DNA from: Escallonia rubra
Lineage: Eukaryota; Streptophyta; Magnoliopsida; Escalloniales; Escalloniaceae
Assembly (NCBI GenBank): GCA_033065855.1
Contig: JAVXUO010001091.1
Location: forward strand, 1-64,000
Direction of reading: 5' to 3'
Length of the DNA: 64,000 bases
Shown here: piece by piece, positions 20,798 through 33,232 of the stretch
Position numbering within the stretch: the first letter of the stretch is position 1
Layout of the letters: each line of letters opens with the position of its first letter
Program-made: the position numbers and the translations under genes
Notes under the pieces: model-generated
Databases searched by the model: none
What the model saw: only the letters and a program-made list of their open reading frames with translations
Told to the model about the DNA's origin: nothing

Positions 20798-22848
20798 TGT
20801 TTTTCACTTGTGTGCATGTGTGTGTGTGGGGTACTGTGTATATAGTGTGTGTGATTGAGTGTGCCGTGAGGTGGGTTTGTATGTGTTTGTGTGACTTTGA
20901 ACCAAAGTGAAAGGAGCTACTGCCGTGAGGCAGTAGCTGTGCTAGAGGTGTGTGTGTGTATTGCTATATGCATTAGTGTGTGTGTGTGTCTGCGTGTGTG
21001 TAGCTATTGGTGTGGAATGAAGAAACGCATGTTTAGGTAAGGCTCATGAGTTGTGAGGGTGTGTAAGTGAAGTAGAGGCTAAGTTCACTGAACAAGAAGC
21101 GAAGTGCAGAACGAGTGTTAAGTTAGTTTTAAGTACATCGCGAGCATTCGATAGTCTACGGTTATCCTTAGCACATAAAAATTTAGAATATAACACCTTA
21201 GTTTATAATAGAAATTCTGGTAAATGTTTATATTTTTCTGACAATGTATGTATTTTTAATATGTTTCGAAAGTTTAGACTTTATAAAATTATTTTTAGCC
21301 TTTACACCCAGGAAAATGTTTTGGGAAAATTAGAGAAATGTTATTATAGTATAAGAAAGACTCAGTAAAAATTTGATAATTTTTGGAGTTCATATATTAC
21401 AGTTTTCTGTATCGCCTGGATTTTAGCAAAACGAAAAAAATAAAATAAAGAAATAGTTAGCCTTTTAAATCCTAATTTTTTTTTCTGTAATTTTTATACT
21501 TATATTAGGGTTTGTATAAAAATTATGAATCTTTATTTCCAGCTAGAAGCAATTATGGAAATTTATTGGTTTTAGTGTATTTAAGAAAATTATTTTAATT
21601 CGAAAATAATAAAAATATTCAAAAATTATATTTTTATCCCATATGCTATATTAAGCTATAAATAATGTTAAAGGAACGATAAGAACATTTTTGGAATATT
21701 TCTGAGTCTCGGGGAGTGACGAATTTCGGGGTAGGTTAGCCGTGTGGGAAACCGCTCTGAATTTTATCATGTCCAGGTAGAGAAATGGGTACGCTATGGA
21801 TGATTACATTAAGATTATAATGTAGTAGTATGAATAAGTGTTCTGATAAATGACTCTGCCAACCTAGGTTAACCTCGAGGATTTGATCGAGAGTGTTTTT
21901 AGCTTCAGTGCTTGGATCGAGATAAGGGATTTCTATTCGAAACCCAAATTTGTCCATTTGCCCTCATGATTTTTTTTTAAAAAATTGTTGTCGAATTTTC
22001 TTTGGACTCTGTTATAATTGTTATCAATTGCATTGATTGCCATTAATACTCTGCTTTGAGCCTTATATGTTTATTGAAATTCCTTTTCGATGCTGCATAT
22101 TTAATTATCATTATGCATCGAATTAATCATTGCATCATCGCTTGTTGCACTCTAAATATTGACATGAGTAACTGTATTGAGAAGATATAAGGATGGTATG
22201 TATCGAGGGTGATATAAGGATGGTCTGTATTGTCAGGGATGCTAGTACCTAAATGGTCTAGCTAGTGTTCATATGCATATGTAACCATTCTGTTAGTTAG
22301 CACTGCATGTGTGGCTTTGCTAAGTGTTACCCTGCACTGCCTGTATGGCTTTGCATTGTACTCACGTTCAATATCACTCATCATTACTTCAGTGAAATCG
22401 AAAGTGTTTTATTGATTTCCGATTTGAGGGATTGAGATTTATCTCTTCCCATATGGCCACTGAAATAAATTTTCCTAATCAATTGTACTCTCTATTGAAT
22501 TCTGAGCGACCTTACTGAGCTCTCGAAAGCTCACTCCTTTTTTTTGTTCCTTTCTACAGGAAATAATCATCAGTAAGATTCTGGTACAATGAGCTTGATT
22601 ATAGATTAGATTAGCATTTTTATAAATTTCTATTTAAGCCCCTGCGAGGGAACCGATGATTAACTCAATAGATTAAGAAATTTACATTGTTTTGTGATGA
22701 GAGCTGTTTGCTAAGACATTTGAATTGTTTGTAGAGCTTTGACATGGGTGTTATTAAGTTTCTTTTGGTGGTATTAAACGATTAAATAATTTAGGTTTTG
22801 ATCGATTAATTGATTGGTTAACCACTCTGAAAATTCCGGGGCGTTACA

Positions 22849-23653
22849 ACTTTATATTTGTGAGATTCTAATTTTTTATTTTCCAGTGCACTTATGGTAT
22901 TAACAGTCAAAATTAAGGCCTAATATGTAAGTATATTAATTAGGTAGTGTTTTAAAAACTTTAATGTTAGTTTCCTAGTTTTAAAAGATTTATGAAAATT
23001 GGGCCAATAATATTCACATTTTTTAACAATAAAATTTAATACATAGTTAATAAGTTAGCGTGAGAAAAGAAAATGACCAAAACAAATAAGAAAAGGGGTA
23101 AAAAGAAAAAAAATACTTAAAAAGCTAATGTATTTGAAAGTTCAATGTTATAATTAAAATTTTAGAATTATTTTTCTAGTTTTAAGAGGTTTAAAACAAT
23201 TCGGGCAATAATGTTCACAAAGATTTTAATAATAAATTTTAGTAAAGAAATAATAAGTTGTGTAAAATAAAGAAAAGGACACTAAAAAGAAATAAGATGA
23301 TGTGACGCATAAGTAAGAGGGGTAAATAAGAAAAAGAACACTTAGAAAATTTTAGAAAATTTTATTTGTTTTAAAGTTCAATGTGATATAATTAGAATTA
23401 ACTGATGAAGTAAATCTCATATTGATATTTTTAAATTATTTACAACAGTTAACTCATATTCTTTTTACATGTTACTTCTGTATAAAGAAAAGAAAGCTTT
23501 TAGTTTTCTTCATGTTTGAGTGTTTATATTATGATTTAAAGTATTTTTGATGCGCTAATAGTCAAAATCAAGTTCCAATATGTTGATACATTGGCTATGG
23601 AGAGTTTTAAAAGGTGTAGAATTGATTTTTTTACTTTTATAAGGTCAATTAAA
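22849..23653 (+). repeat. ~283-bp repeats of unit B, diverged copies
   Basis: Two diverged copies (about 22985-23170 and 23200-23640), colinear with 14400-15100 of unit A. The second is broken at 23653 by CACTA-2. Confidence 0.8.
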
Positions 23654-23999
23654 CACCACAAGAAAATATGTATTTTGCGACGGAAGGTATTCCGTCGCTA
23701 AAAAGGTCTTTAAGCGACGGAAGATACCGTCGTTAAAAGTTCGTCGTTTAATACTATTACCGACGGAAGCCACCGTCGGTAAAAGTATTTGCAGACGGAA
23801 TTTTAACGGCAGACTTTTAGCGACGAAATTACCGTCGCTAAATATTTTTTAGAAAATTAGTATTTTTTGAGATTTTTTAAAATTATTTAAACGACGGAAT
23901 AAAAATGTCGCTAAAAATTCCCTCGATAAAAGTCTTTATAATAAGACATTCACCGACGGATTTTTAGTGACGGTGTTATTCCGTCGCTAAAGATCCTCG

Positions 24000-25862
24000 A
24001 TTTAAAAACAGATCTGGTTTCTTTCTCTCTCCCCGTTTCTCTCTCTGAAATTCTTCTCTCACCCAACCACCGCCATTCTCACCTCCGGCGACCCTTCTCT
24101 ACGGTGACCCAGCTCCGGCGACACCCCCGTCCCCTACCTGACGCCGCTCCACCAAGCCTTGCACTACCTTCGTGCCACAAAGCCCTCCACTGTCGCCACG
24201 CCACGAAACCCACCACTGCCACCGCACCACCAACGCTGCCGCCGTCGTACCCACCTCAAGATTTGTATGTCAATTTCCCTAAATTAATCTTGTAAAACAT
24301 TAGAAATTGCCCTAAATTTTTGTTAATTTGTCTTCAATTTAGGTTACATGCATCTCTTTCCTTTTATTTATGATGTCATTCACTTTGTTGTTCAGACGGA
24401 TCTTGGCTTATTGAAGAACTTGAAATTTGAGGACTAGGTTCTTCAAAATCAAGTTCAACTGTTAACTGTTCATACAGTTACGGACAACAGAAAAATTACC
24501 TATACAAGAGATTGTTTGTAAAAGCTTCTATATTATACTAGTTGTTACATAGTTGTGTTGCTAGTAGAAACTAGTGTTTTTGTACTCTCCTGTAGATGCC
24601 TTAAGTTTTTTTGCTATTACAAGGTCCAGTTGTTCATTTCGTTCTTATACTTCTATTTATAGTTGCCTGCTTCTTAACAGCTGGGCATCTTCCCATGTTT
24701 ATTTCATCCGAGAGTTTCTGTATAATTTCCTTCTGCCTTTTTGTGTGCTTTCTGCAAGTTGCTTAGCCCTAATATGCTGCAATTGGAGGCTGCAAATTGA
24801 TCATGATGGATTGGGAAGTAAATGCTAGTTTTGGTTTTGTGTAAGACAACCCTTTTAAAGAAATCGATATCCTGATTTAAATTTGTTATCTCTAATTTTC
24901 CTTAATTCTTGACGAGGTAGGGAAGAAAACCATATTCGGTAGTTAGTCCGTAACACCGATATAGATCATCGTGACGCTGAAAGGTCATAGATCATGGGCC
25001 ATTGCATGACATCAGGATAAAAAACCCTTTGTATTGTTTATTCAATTCAACCGACCACTAAATTGAAGTAATTGAACCATAATTGAACCCTAAATTGAAG
25101 TAATTGAACCTTAAGTAAACCCTAAATTGAATGCCCTAATCGAATCGAACCCTAAATTAAACTAATTGAACCCCTAATTGAATCCTAAATTGAACTAATC
25201 GAACCCTAAATTGAATGCCCCAAATCAACCGAACCCTAAATTGAACTAATAGAACAAGGACGAGGCGTGTGTTACATTCGTGGTCTAGGCTTTATTGTAG
25301 AGCACTTTATATCAATAGTTTGGGTAAATTATGAATTTGGTCTTGTTAAGTTTGGCTTTATATTCTAAATGCTTTCTCAGGTACAAGATGTTTTAGTCTT
25401 GTCCATGAAAATCACATTTAAAAGGTCCTTTTACTCATAAAATGTTGAGTCCAAACTTATAGTGATTTGACTGAGGGGCAGACTCGGAACTTCATGCCTA
25501 ATAGCCCCATGGACATGACATGGCAGTAATTGAGATTAGGATTTTCTGATATAAAATTGTCACTAAAATGCATTTTAATGACAAAATATTATTGCTATAA
25601 TATTAACAACAACTGTAAATCACTTGTAGTGACTATCTTTTGTCTCTACAACTAGTACAGGAGGACTGCTTAATAGCAAATGATCTTTATCCCAAAAAAA
25701 AAAAGTTCTAACAGAAACCCTTACAGCAGCTCATTTTCACTTGGACACCACATAAACTCTTATTGAGCCATATCTTCCAACTAAACTAATCCAATCAAAC
25801 GAAGTAACTACGACCTCTTGCATCCATAAACTCACACACACACACACACTGAGACACGGCTC
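24000..25862. other. CACTA-2 interior without a recognisable gene
   Basis: A CT-rich leader-like stretch and a C-rich stretch (24000-24250) resemble a 5' untranslated region, with a GATTTGTATGTCAATT-type junction. AT-rich filler follows to 25050, then CCCTAAATTGAA repeats at 25065-25260. Short open frames here show no family features. Confidence 0.55.
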
Positions 25863-25864
25863 GA

Positions 25865-26361
25865 TGACGGAGATGACGAGATATCCCCCACATTGGATAT
25901 CTCACCGTGTATGGGGGGGAGACGATAGATCGGTGGGCTGCGGATCCAGGCTGGGACGCCAAGAGTAAGAGCGGGGCCGAGAACAGACAGAACAGAGATC
26001 CGACGCACACAGGGGGGTCGGTGCCACACGACATCATCCGACACATGAACGCGGTCGAGCACCCGGATCTGGAGGAGGATGAGGTCATAGCTCTGACCTA
26101 TAGTCAGACGCACGTGGGGGGTTGAAGCGATGGCTGGATACGCTGGAGATCGTGAATCGGCCGAAAGGCCGCATACGCGGCCTGCCTAGCACGACTGCTC
26201 GTGCCGTGATAGGAGCGTCCTCACCCCCTACTGCCCCTCCACAGACACCGGCTCCTCAGGGTCAGTTGGACGACGAGGAGATCCAGCGCATTGCTACAGT
26301 GGTGGTGAGGATGATCAGGGAGCAGGGCACTGCTGGACATGCCGAGCCGGCCCCCAGATAA
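25865..26361 (+). pseudogene. Tail of CACTA accessory gene (Transposase_24 type)
   Basis: Two blocks closely match CACTA-1. The first is DRWAADPGWDAKSKSGAEN through PDLEEDEVIALTYSQTHV (25926-26116). The second is KRWLDTLEIVNRPKGRIRGL through the C-terminal IQRIATVVVRMIREQGTAG (26125-26361). The first block is out of frame with the short in-frame lead MTEMTRYPPHWISHRVW because a G run near 25911-25917 has one extra G compared with CACTA-1. The intron between the two blocks in CACTA-1 (about 1244-1330) is almost absent here: after QTHV the sequence passes within a few codons into the next block. The C-terminal frame is intact, unlike CACTA-1. With the N-terminal half gone, this is a remnant. 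Confidence 0.8.
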
Positions 26362-27035
26362 GCAGGATCCAGATCCGGGACTCGGCAACCCCTGATGAGC
26401 CCCTTTCCGTGCCCGTTCCTAGCTTCGCCCCCTCCCCCCCCCCCCGCCCCCTGCGCCCGGCTTGTACTCTTATCCCCTCCCCTAACCGGTTGTATCCGGT
26501 TCCCGGCTTGTACATATGAGTCTTTTTTATAATAAATATTTTTTATGATTGATTATATATATTTCTTTCTGTATTGATTATTGCGCGTTGTTGTTGAGAA
26601 ATGAAAATTGTATTACAGGTCTGGGAATTGAAAATAAAAAACAAATTTAAAAAAAAAATTGACTTTTGGCGACGGATTAATTCCGTCGCTAAAAAGTATT
26701 CCTACAATCAGTTAATTAGCGACGGAATATTCCGTCGCTAAAAAACTTATTTAGCGACGGAATATTCCGTCGCTAAAACATTCATTCCGTCGCTAATTTG
26801 ACAAAAAAGAAAGTAAATTAAAATTCTAAAAATATAATTAGCGACGGATAATCCGTCGCTAATTAAAAATAAATCCGTCGCAAAAAATTACATACTTAGC
26901 AACGGATTTCAAAATTCCGTCGCTAAATTATTAGTGACGGGCTTTTATATGAGGGACTTTTAACGACGGTGAATCCGTCGCTAATTGTTTTAGCGACGGA
27001 TTTTCCCGTCGCTAAAAGGTTTTTTTCTTGTAGTG

Positions 27036-27788
27036 AAAATTATGGTAATTATACCTCCGAATTTTTCAATAATAAGTTACAATAAAGAGCCATGATGCAT
27101 GTGTGACTATAATAAGTAGAGGTAGAAGAGGAATGAAATATTGAAGCAAACATAAAGATGTGTAATTTATATTTGTTTTATGTCTGAGTGTTTGTTTTGT
27201 TATAAAAAGTGTTTTTGAGGTGTTAATAGTCAAAATCAAGTCCTAATATGTTGATATATTGATTAGGTAGAGTTTTAGAAGGAGTAGAAGATATTTTTTA
27301 CACTTATAAGGTTAACCAAATTTGTGGTAATAATACCTCCGAATTTTTAATAATAAATTATATTAAAGAATCATGATACATGTGTGACTTTAATAAGTAG
27401 GGGTAAAGAAGGAATAGAGCACCAAAACAAACACAATGACATGTAATTTATGTTTTCTTTATGTTTGAGTGTTTATTTTGTTATTTAAAGTGTTTTTGAT
27501 GTGTTAATAGTCAAAATCAAGTCCTAATATGTTGATACATTGATTAGGTAAAGTTTTAGAAGGTGTAGAAGAGATTTTTTACTCTTATAAGGTCAACTAA
27601 ATTTATAGTAATAATACCTCCGAATTTTTTAATAATAAGTTCTAATAAAGAGTCATGATGCATGTGAGACTTTAATTAGTAGAGGTAAAAGAGGAATGAA
27701 ACATCAAAATAAAGATGATGACGTGTCACAAAATTGAATAAAAGATGACGTGTCGGATAATTGAAAAGGGTAAAAAAGGAAAAGAATA
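27036..27788 (+). repeat. ~283-bp repeats, third array
   Basis: Copies begin near 27045, 27330 and 27614, about 284 bp apart. The third is cut at 27788 by the L1 insertion and its remainder is at 38719-38795. These are the best preserved copies and show the uninterrupted sequence across the CACTA insertion point (AACTAAATTTATAGTAATAA). Confidence 0.88.
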
Positions 27789-28047
27789 GAAGGGAGAAAG
27801 AAAGAGAGAGAGAAGGCCGTCCAAATTGAAGGAACCAAAGCCATCAACATGGCACAACAGGAGAAACTCTGACATCTTTCCAGAAATTTGGGCGGTTTTT
27901 TCGGAAAGTGTGGAAAAAGGTGCAAGATAAGATATCTAAAAAAAGGAATGCAACCGGCAAATTCAATTTGTAGATCATCACGAATTCAAGGTGCTGTGAA
28001 AGATCCATTTTCTGCAGATTTCGTGGGAAAGGAATGGGGACAAACGC

Positions 28048-28639
28048 ATGCATGAAGTCAGGAAACCAGAGAATCAGAGGAGAAACTCTCAGCAGATGAT
28101 GATAACTATGGGAAAATCAAGATTCAAAGATGTTAACGATTTATGGCCTGAAAGTATGATAAATTCTAGTGAAGATTCGGATGAAGAAAAAGCCCTCAAA
28201 GATGCGATTACAGAGCTACAACAAGAATTAAAGAAAATGAGATCAGAGAATGAAGAATTGCGTAAGATTGCAAGTGAGGTTTGAAGCTCGAAGAAGATGC
28301 CTATAGATGGAGACCCAGATCGAACAGCCATGGAATTGGGGCAAGAGAAGTTCAAATTGGGGGAAAAAGAAGAACAAGCGGGAAACAGGTGGATGCCACG
28401 GTGGACAAAAAGGCCCAGTCAGCACCAAATAAAAGGTCAGTGGAAAATGAAATTGATTTCCCTCCTTTAGTATCGAGAAATACCAGTAAAATCCCGATGA
28501 GGAACACAGTAAATTCTGTGATTCCTGGGAAATCTTATGCGGAAATGATAAAACCTAATCGTGATTATGCAAAAGAGAATAGCCTACAATACATAGCCCC
28601 ACAAGAAATAGAAGGTTGTAAGGGTGTGGAGTTCAGTAC
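28048..28639 (+). pseudogene. L1-A ORF1, 5' part
   Basis: The first frame encodes a charged, coiled-coil-like segment (ALKDAITELQQELKKMRSE) typical of the N-terminal region of LINE ORF1 proteins. A frame change near 28270-28290 leads into a stretch with NEIDFPPLVSRNT and SYAEMIKPNR, as seen before the DUF4283 domain in plant L1 ORF1. The frame is then cut at 28639 by the LTR insertion, just where the DUF4283 domain should begin. The product would bind the element RNA in the retrotransposition particle. Confidence 0.8.
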
Positions 28640-29101
28640 TGTAACACCTCGAGTCCTAATATATTTTTACAGGTTAAATTAAAAAAAATTAGTGACGAAT
28701 TTTTTTAAATAGCATCAATGAAATTATCAGCAATTCTTTTAGCGGCAATTAGCGTAGCGGGATTACGTAATACCCGTTAAAGTTTTCAATTTCATTATTC
28801 TATCATAAATAGTTACTTTGGGCATCTTCATAATAAAAGAAAATTTTGGGTGAATTTTAGAAATAGCCTAAAGTCTAGGGGGGTTTTGGTAAATTGCTAA
28901 CTTAGGGTTCTAATATATAATATGGCTATTGAAGAGGAGCCGACCCTAATTATTTTTCCATATACTTCTGAAAAATCTGCAAAGAGAAGAGAGAGAGAGA
29001 GAGAGAATAGAGAGAGAAAGTGAAAAAAGGGAGAGAAGAGATAGATTGGATCAAAGTAAGACTTTGGGAATCAAATATCGTGATTCATAAGAGAATTTCT
29101 T

Positions 29102-29220
29102 AAGGTTACTCAGAGGACTTCTGATTTTTGGTTGATCGAGTGATTAGCTAGCTTCGGACTAAGGTTACTCAGAGGACTTCTGATTTTTTGTTGATCAAGT
29201 GATTAGCTAGCTTCGGACTA
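29102..29220 (+). repeat. 59-60-bp tandem duplication in LTR
   Basis: Two nearly identical copies, beginning AAGGTTACTCAGAGGACTTC at 29102 and 29161, differ at a few bases. Confidence 0.9.
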
Positions 29221-29389
29221 AGGTAAGGGATTTTCATCCGAACCAAACTCCTCAACATTGATTTCATATTTTCTTCTGATTTGTTATCGCTATTCGTTTG
29301 TACTCTATTATGTTCATACAATTCGCATTATTTGCCTTCTATTAATGTCTCATTTTATGGGATGTTCATCTCAGTCTCAAGCAAATAGA

Positions 29390-31368
29390 AGAGACACTGT
29401 CAACAAGCAGGGAACTCATTTAAAGTGCTGTCCCTAACCACTTTACAGCCAAGCAACAAGACTTCATCAACGGGGCGAACTAAGGGAAAATTTATTCCAC
29501 CTTATGTCCTCAACAACACAGCTCAACAACACAGCTCAACAAGGAACACCGAATCAAAAGATCAACCGATGTTCGGACCTAACGACAAGAGTTCAACGTA
29601 ACATCATCAACATGGCGGACTTGGAGAAGATTACCGCAAGCCATCAACAATGTTCTTACGTAAGAGAAATGTCGACTACCAATAAGTGCCGACATTTCAC
29701 AACAACACGCAACGACCTCAACAACATCATCATCAACGATAGGGCGGACTCGGGAAATGTTTGACACAAGTCATCAATGGTGTTCTCGAAGAGAAGAGAT
29801 ATCGGCTATCAATTACTGTCGACATCTCACAATAACCACGCAATAACCCTTACGCAACATCATCAACTTCAGGTATGCTAATCGAATTGAATCATAGTAT
29901 ACTAGGACACATTATCCTCGCAATGACTACCGGTGTCCAATCATATATGCATAATCGAACAATGACTAAGTCTTCAACATCACAATTCAAATATGCATAT
30001 ACCGGTCACAATGACTACCGGTGTCCAATCATAACGACAAGAATTCAACAACACGTCATTCACATGGCATGCTAATCAACCAATGAATTAGCATATCATA
30101 ACCGCATTGTCCTTATCTTATTGGCTTATAGCCGAAGCAACTCGCAAGCTCTGATCGCAACAAGCTGCATCACCTAGTCAAATAATACTATGCTCGTTAG
30201 ACATCATTCAACATATACGCACTCCTTATTCTATCCCTTCCCATTAACCGTTCATAGTATCTTATGACCGCTCGTTAATTTGATCCGATAACCGGATCAT
30301 TAACCTAGCATTACCAATGCATTAGAATAGCCATTATCTCATTATTTCAACGTATTAACACCATTTCTCACTTTCCACCACTTCAAACGCTGAATTACGC
30401 GTGTTCCCTAAAATTTTGCGTCAACGTGGCAAATTACCAAAATACCCCTGATGGCCGCTACACCACCTCAACACCCCCCAAATCAGCTTCCAAACAACCT
30501 TTCAGGTGTTTTACAACCCTTTTCGGACTAAAAAGTCCTTGGGAAAACTTTACCGGAAAAATTACCAAAATACCCCTCTCCAGGTGGCAACTTACCAAAA
30601 TACCCCCTGAGGGTCCCCGGCATTAAAAACAAATCTCAAAAGCAATTAAAAAAATGTTATTTTTAGCCTCCTGAAGTCATTCTTAATCAAAAAAGTATTT
30701 TAGAAAAAAATTTGTCCAAAAATCCCGAACCGGTGTCCGAACCGAGCGCTTAAAAGCCTGCTCGGCTAAAAATAGTAAACGATTCCGGAAAAACTCCAAA
30801 TCTTGGAAAAATGAAACTTCTCAACATCTTAGGGTTCTCATAAAATTTTCACGCGAAACCGTGCTCGTTTAATATTTTAAATTTCACTGTAAAGTTCCAA
30901 AATTCCCGCATCGGTTAACCCCCTTCCTGACCTCAGAAAAATCTGAAATTTTTCCTCAATGTAGATCTCCCAAAACTAACTAGGGCCTCTTTTTTTCACT
31001 TTGGCTAAATCTGACCCTAACTATTTTAAAAAAATTCAAATTCTAAACTGATTAGTTAATTTCCACCTTTAGTGACAAAACGGTCACTATTCACATCACA
31101 ACACACTACCTCACCTAAACTGCACACACACTTCATCTTCTCCATTTTTCTGCTGAAGTGCACCCTGGTACACACCCACCCTACTCACGAATCCATATTT
31201 GCAAAGCCATTCCACTCACTAATACGTTTCTTATACACTATATCACTTACAACCATTCATCCACACACAATCAAACATGATTTAAGCACACAACCAATCA
31301 CTGTGACGCTGCTGCAGTCACGACAGCGTGCTTCATGCACCCACACACTGCATCCCACACACAGTACA
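29390..31368 (-). other. Non-coding LTR interior (minus-orientation LTR)
   Basis: It contains the repeated text ACTACCGGTGTCCAATCAT (about 29927 and 30010) and ACCAAAATACCCCT (about 30435 and 30564 onward). No gene is supported. Confidence 0.5.
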
Positions 31369-33232
31369 TGTAATACCCCAAAATTTTAGAGGTGCTCAAA
31401 ATATTACTGGTTGGTTGAGAGAAAAATGATGATGATTTTAAGTACGAATTGGGATTGACATTATCGTGCTTGTTGGGTGTGATCCTATAATTGCAACACC
31501 TCATGCTTATTGATGAGTCAGTGTTGATTACTTCTCCGATTGACACCTCGTGCTTGTGACGTGTCAACATAGCATTGCGACACGTTGTGCTTCAAGCCTT
31601 GACATGCTTGCTAGGTGGCACAACCTTGTTCTGCCACCTCGTGCTTCGAGCCTTGTCGTTCTTTGGTTAGCATTGTCAAATCTTGTCTTGCCACCTCATG
31701 CTTCCAGCCTCGTCGTGCTCTGCTTAGCCTCGTCGTGCTTGTTAGGTGGCACAGTCTTATTTTGTCACCTCGTGTTTCTTTCCACCTCGTGCTTTGAGCC
31801 ATGTCGTGCTTTGCTTCGCCTTGTCGTGCTTGTTAGGTGGCACAGCCTTGTTTTGCCACCTCGTGCTTAAAGCCTCGTCGTGCTTGACTTTTCCACCTCT
31901 TCACCTCCACTTGACACCTCCTACTTGCTTCTAATTTAATAGAAAAGACCCAATTGACATGCTTAAATTCTCTTACCTCGTTTTTTAGAGAAAAGTGCAA
32001 GAAAAGCAACCAAAAACCTCACAAAAGGGAACCTTAAGCAGTTGATTAGGAAAGTTTCTATGAGCTTCAAACAGTGTTTTGAACATGTTTTGAGGAGTAT
32101 TTTGAAGGGGTTTCAAATCTGAAAATTGGGTCTTTCATCTATTCTTTAAGGTAAGATAGTTAAAACTTTTTAATGAGCTTTTAAGACATGAATATGAATA
32201 TATGCTATGTTAGCGTAACTCTTTTAGTATGAATCATTTGTCAAACTTTTAAATACTTGTTAGAGACTTGTTAATAAGTGAATCTATTCATGTTTAACAT
32301 AGTGGAGGTTATGGAAGACGTGAAATAGGTTATGGTATGTGTGAATTATGGAATTATGTCAAATTAGACATGGTTAGAATATGGTTTTGGACATGTTTGT
32401 TAAGTTCTATAATTGAAGCTCATTAGTGAATATAAATGATTATGTTACATGTTCAAGATGTTATGAAGATAATGTTACATCCTTTCATTGTACGGGATGG
32501 TTGATATATTGTTGATGATTATTATGTCACCCCATTCAAATGATTGGGGGTTGATTTGATTGTGTTTGAGTAGCGGTGCACCGTATGAGCCGAACAGTTG
32601 TATCTCCGGCTGCTACCCGAGGCAGTATCGATATTCAATTGTTTTCGGTTACTTTGCCTTTGGCCGAAGCAAAGGTTATGATCTTATATCCCGAGTGTGG
32701 TGACATAAGGGTGGTCTGTTGATGGGACTGAATTCGGGAATGGTAAACTCTTGTAATGCTCAACTAAGTGTGAACATGTGATATGTGTTATGTGCACATC
32801 TAGAACTGCTTAATGTGATTGAATTGCAATAACATGCATTATCAGTATTCTTGAGTTGAAAGTTACAGTAAATGTCTTTGATTATCTTATTGAGCCAGTG
32901 GGCTGACGGGTTTTTACCCATAATAACATTTTAAATCAAGGAGCCGGTCCCTCGAAAGGCAAGGAAAAGGTGTGAGGCACGGTGAGAAGACGGGCAAGGG
33001 GTCACTTGTACATTTGTGAATTGAGTTGTACTCAAATAGTACAGTATGTCAACTTTGAGATCTGGCAGAGAGCTTACTCTTTGTGTTTTGTAATAGTAAA
33101 CTCTTTAATTTTGTATAATACGGTTTAATTACCAAGTGAGTTAGAATGAGTGATATTATCAATATGATGTGATTAGCTGATATGTCGTAATGTTCCAGCC
33201 GGGTTGAGATAACCTTAAGTTGGGGCGTTACA
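31369..33232 (+). mobile_element. 1.86-kb solo LTR nested in the composite
   Basis: It starts TGTAATACCCCAAAATTTT and ends AAGTTGGGGCGTTACA. A perfect 5-bp TSD GTACA lies at 31364-31368 and 33233-33237. No gag or pol is present, so it is a solo LTR produced by LTR-LTR recombination. Its termini match the 17855 LTR class, but it is shorter and a different subfamily. Confidence 0.92.
31613..31861. repeat. Three hairpin-forming AGGTGGCA...TGCCACCT units
   Basis: AGGTGGCA and TGCCACCT (TGTCACCT in the second) pair across 11-nt loops at 31613-31639, 31744-31770 and 31835-31861. They are separated by CTCGTGCTT and TTGTCGTGCTT text. They lie in the first quarter of the solo LTR. Confidence 0.8.

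Larger units (their letters stand above)
17855..22848 (+). mobile_element. Solo LTR (Ty3/Gypsy-type, long LTR) with nested insertion
   Basis: It begins TGTAATACCCCGAATCC and ends GGGGCGTTACA, with 5-bp TSD ACTTT at 17850-17854 and 22849-22853. The empty site is preserved in unit A (GTACTTTATATTTG near 12809). Without the nested element at 19390-20797 the LTR is about 3.58 kb. It holds no gag or pol frame. TGTAATACCCC-to-GGGGYRTTACA termini and multi-kb LTRs fit the Tekay/Del chromovirus type, an inference from ends and length only. A TATA-rich tract at 18240-18256 could be its promoter. Confidence 0.88.
23654..27035 (+). mobile_element. CACTA-2: 3.4-kb deleted CACTA element
   Basis: It begins CACCACAAGAAAA and ends, read inward, CACTACAAGAAAA. 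The 3-bp TSD is AAA (23651-23653 and 27036-27038). Its right part (25863-27035) is the reverse complement of the CACTA-1 left part (259-1660), and its left part corresponds to the CACTA-1 right half, so it is an inverted relative. The TNP2 gene is entirely deleted; only the tail of the accessory gene survives. It is therefore a non-autonomous derivative that would depend on an element like CACTA-1. GCGACGG subterminal repeats fill both ends. Confidence 0.95.

Noticed and set aside
17855-22848. Complete retrotransposon
   Set aside because: TSD and termini define the unit, but there is no internal coding region or second LTR, so a solo LTR is the simpler reading.
24104-24828. Two open frames of 63 and 84 codons inside CACTA-2
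   Set aside because: The first is a C-rich leader-like stretch and the second AT-rich filler; neither matches CACTA-1 coding regions.
31550-31934. Overlapping Cys/Leu/Ser-rich open frames
   Set aside because: They translate the repeated GTGGCAC/CCACCTCGTGCTT text of the nested solo LTR; no domain and several frames open.
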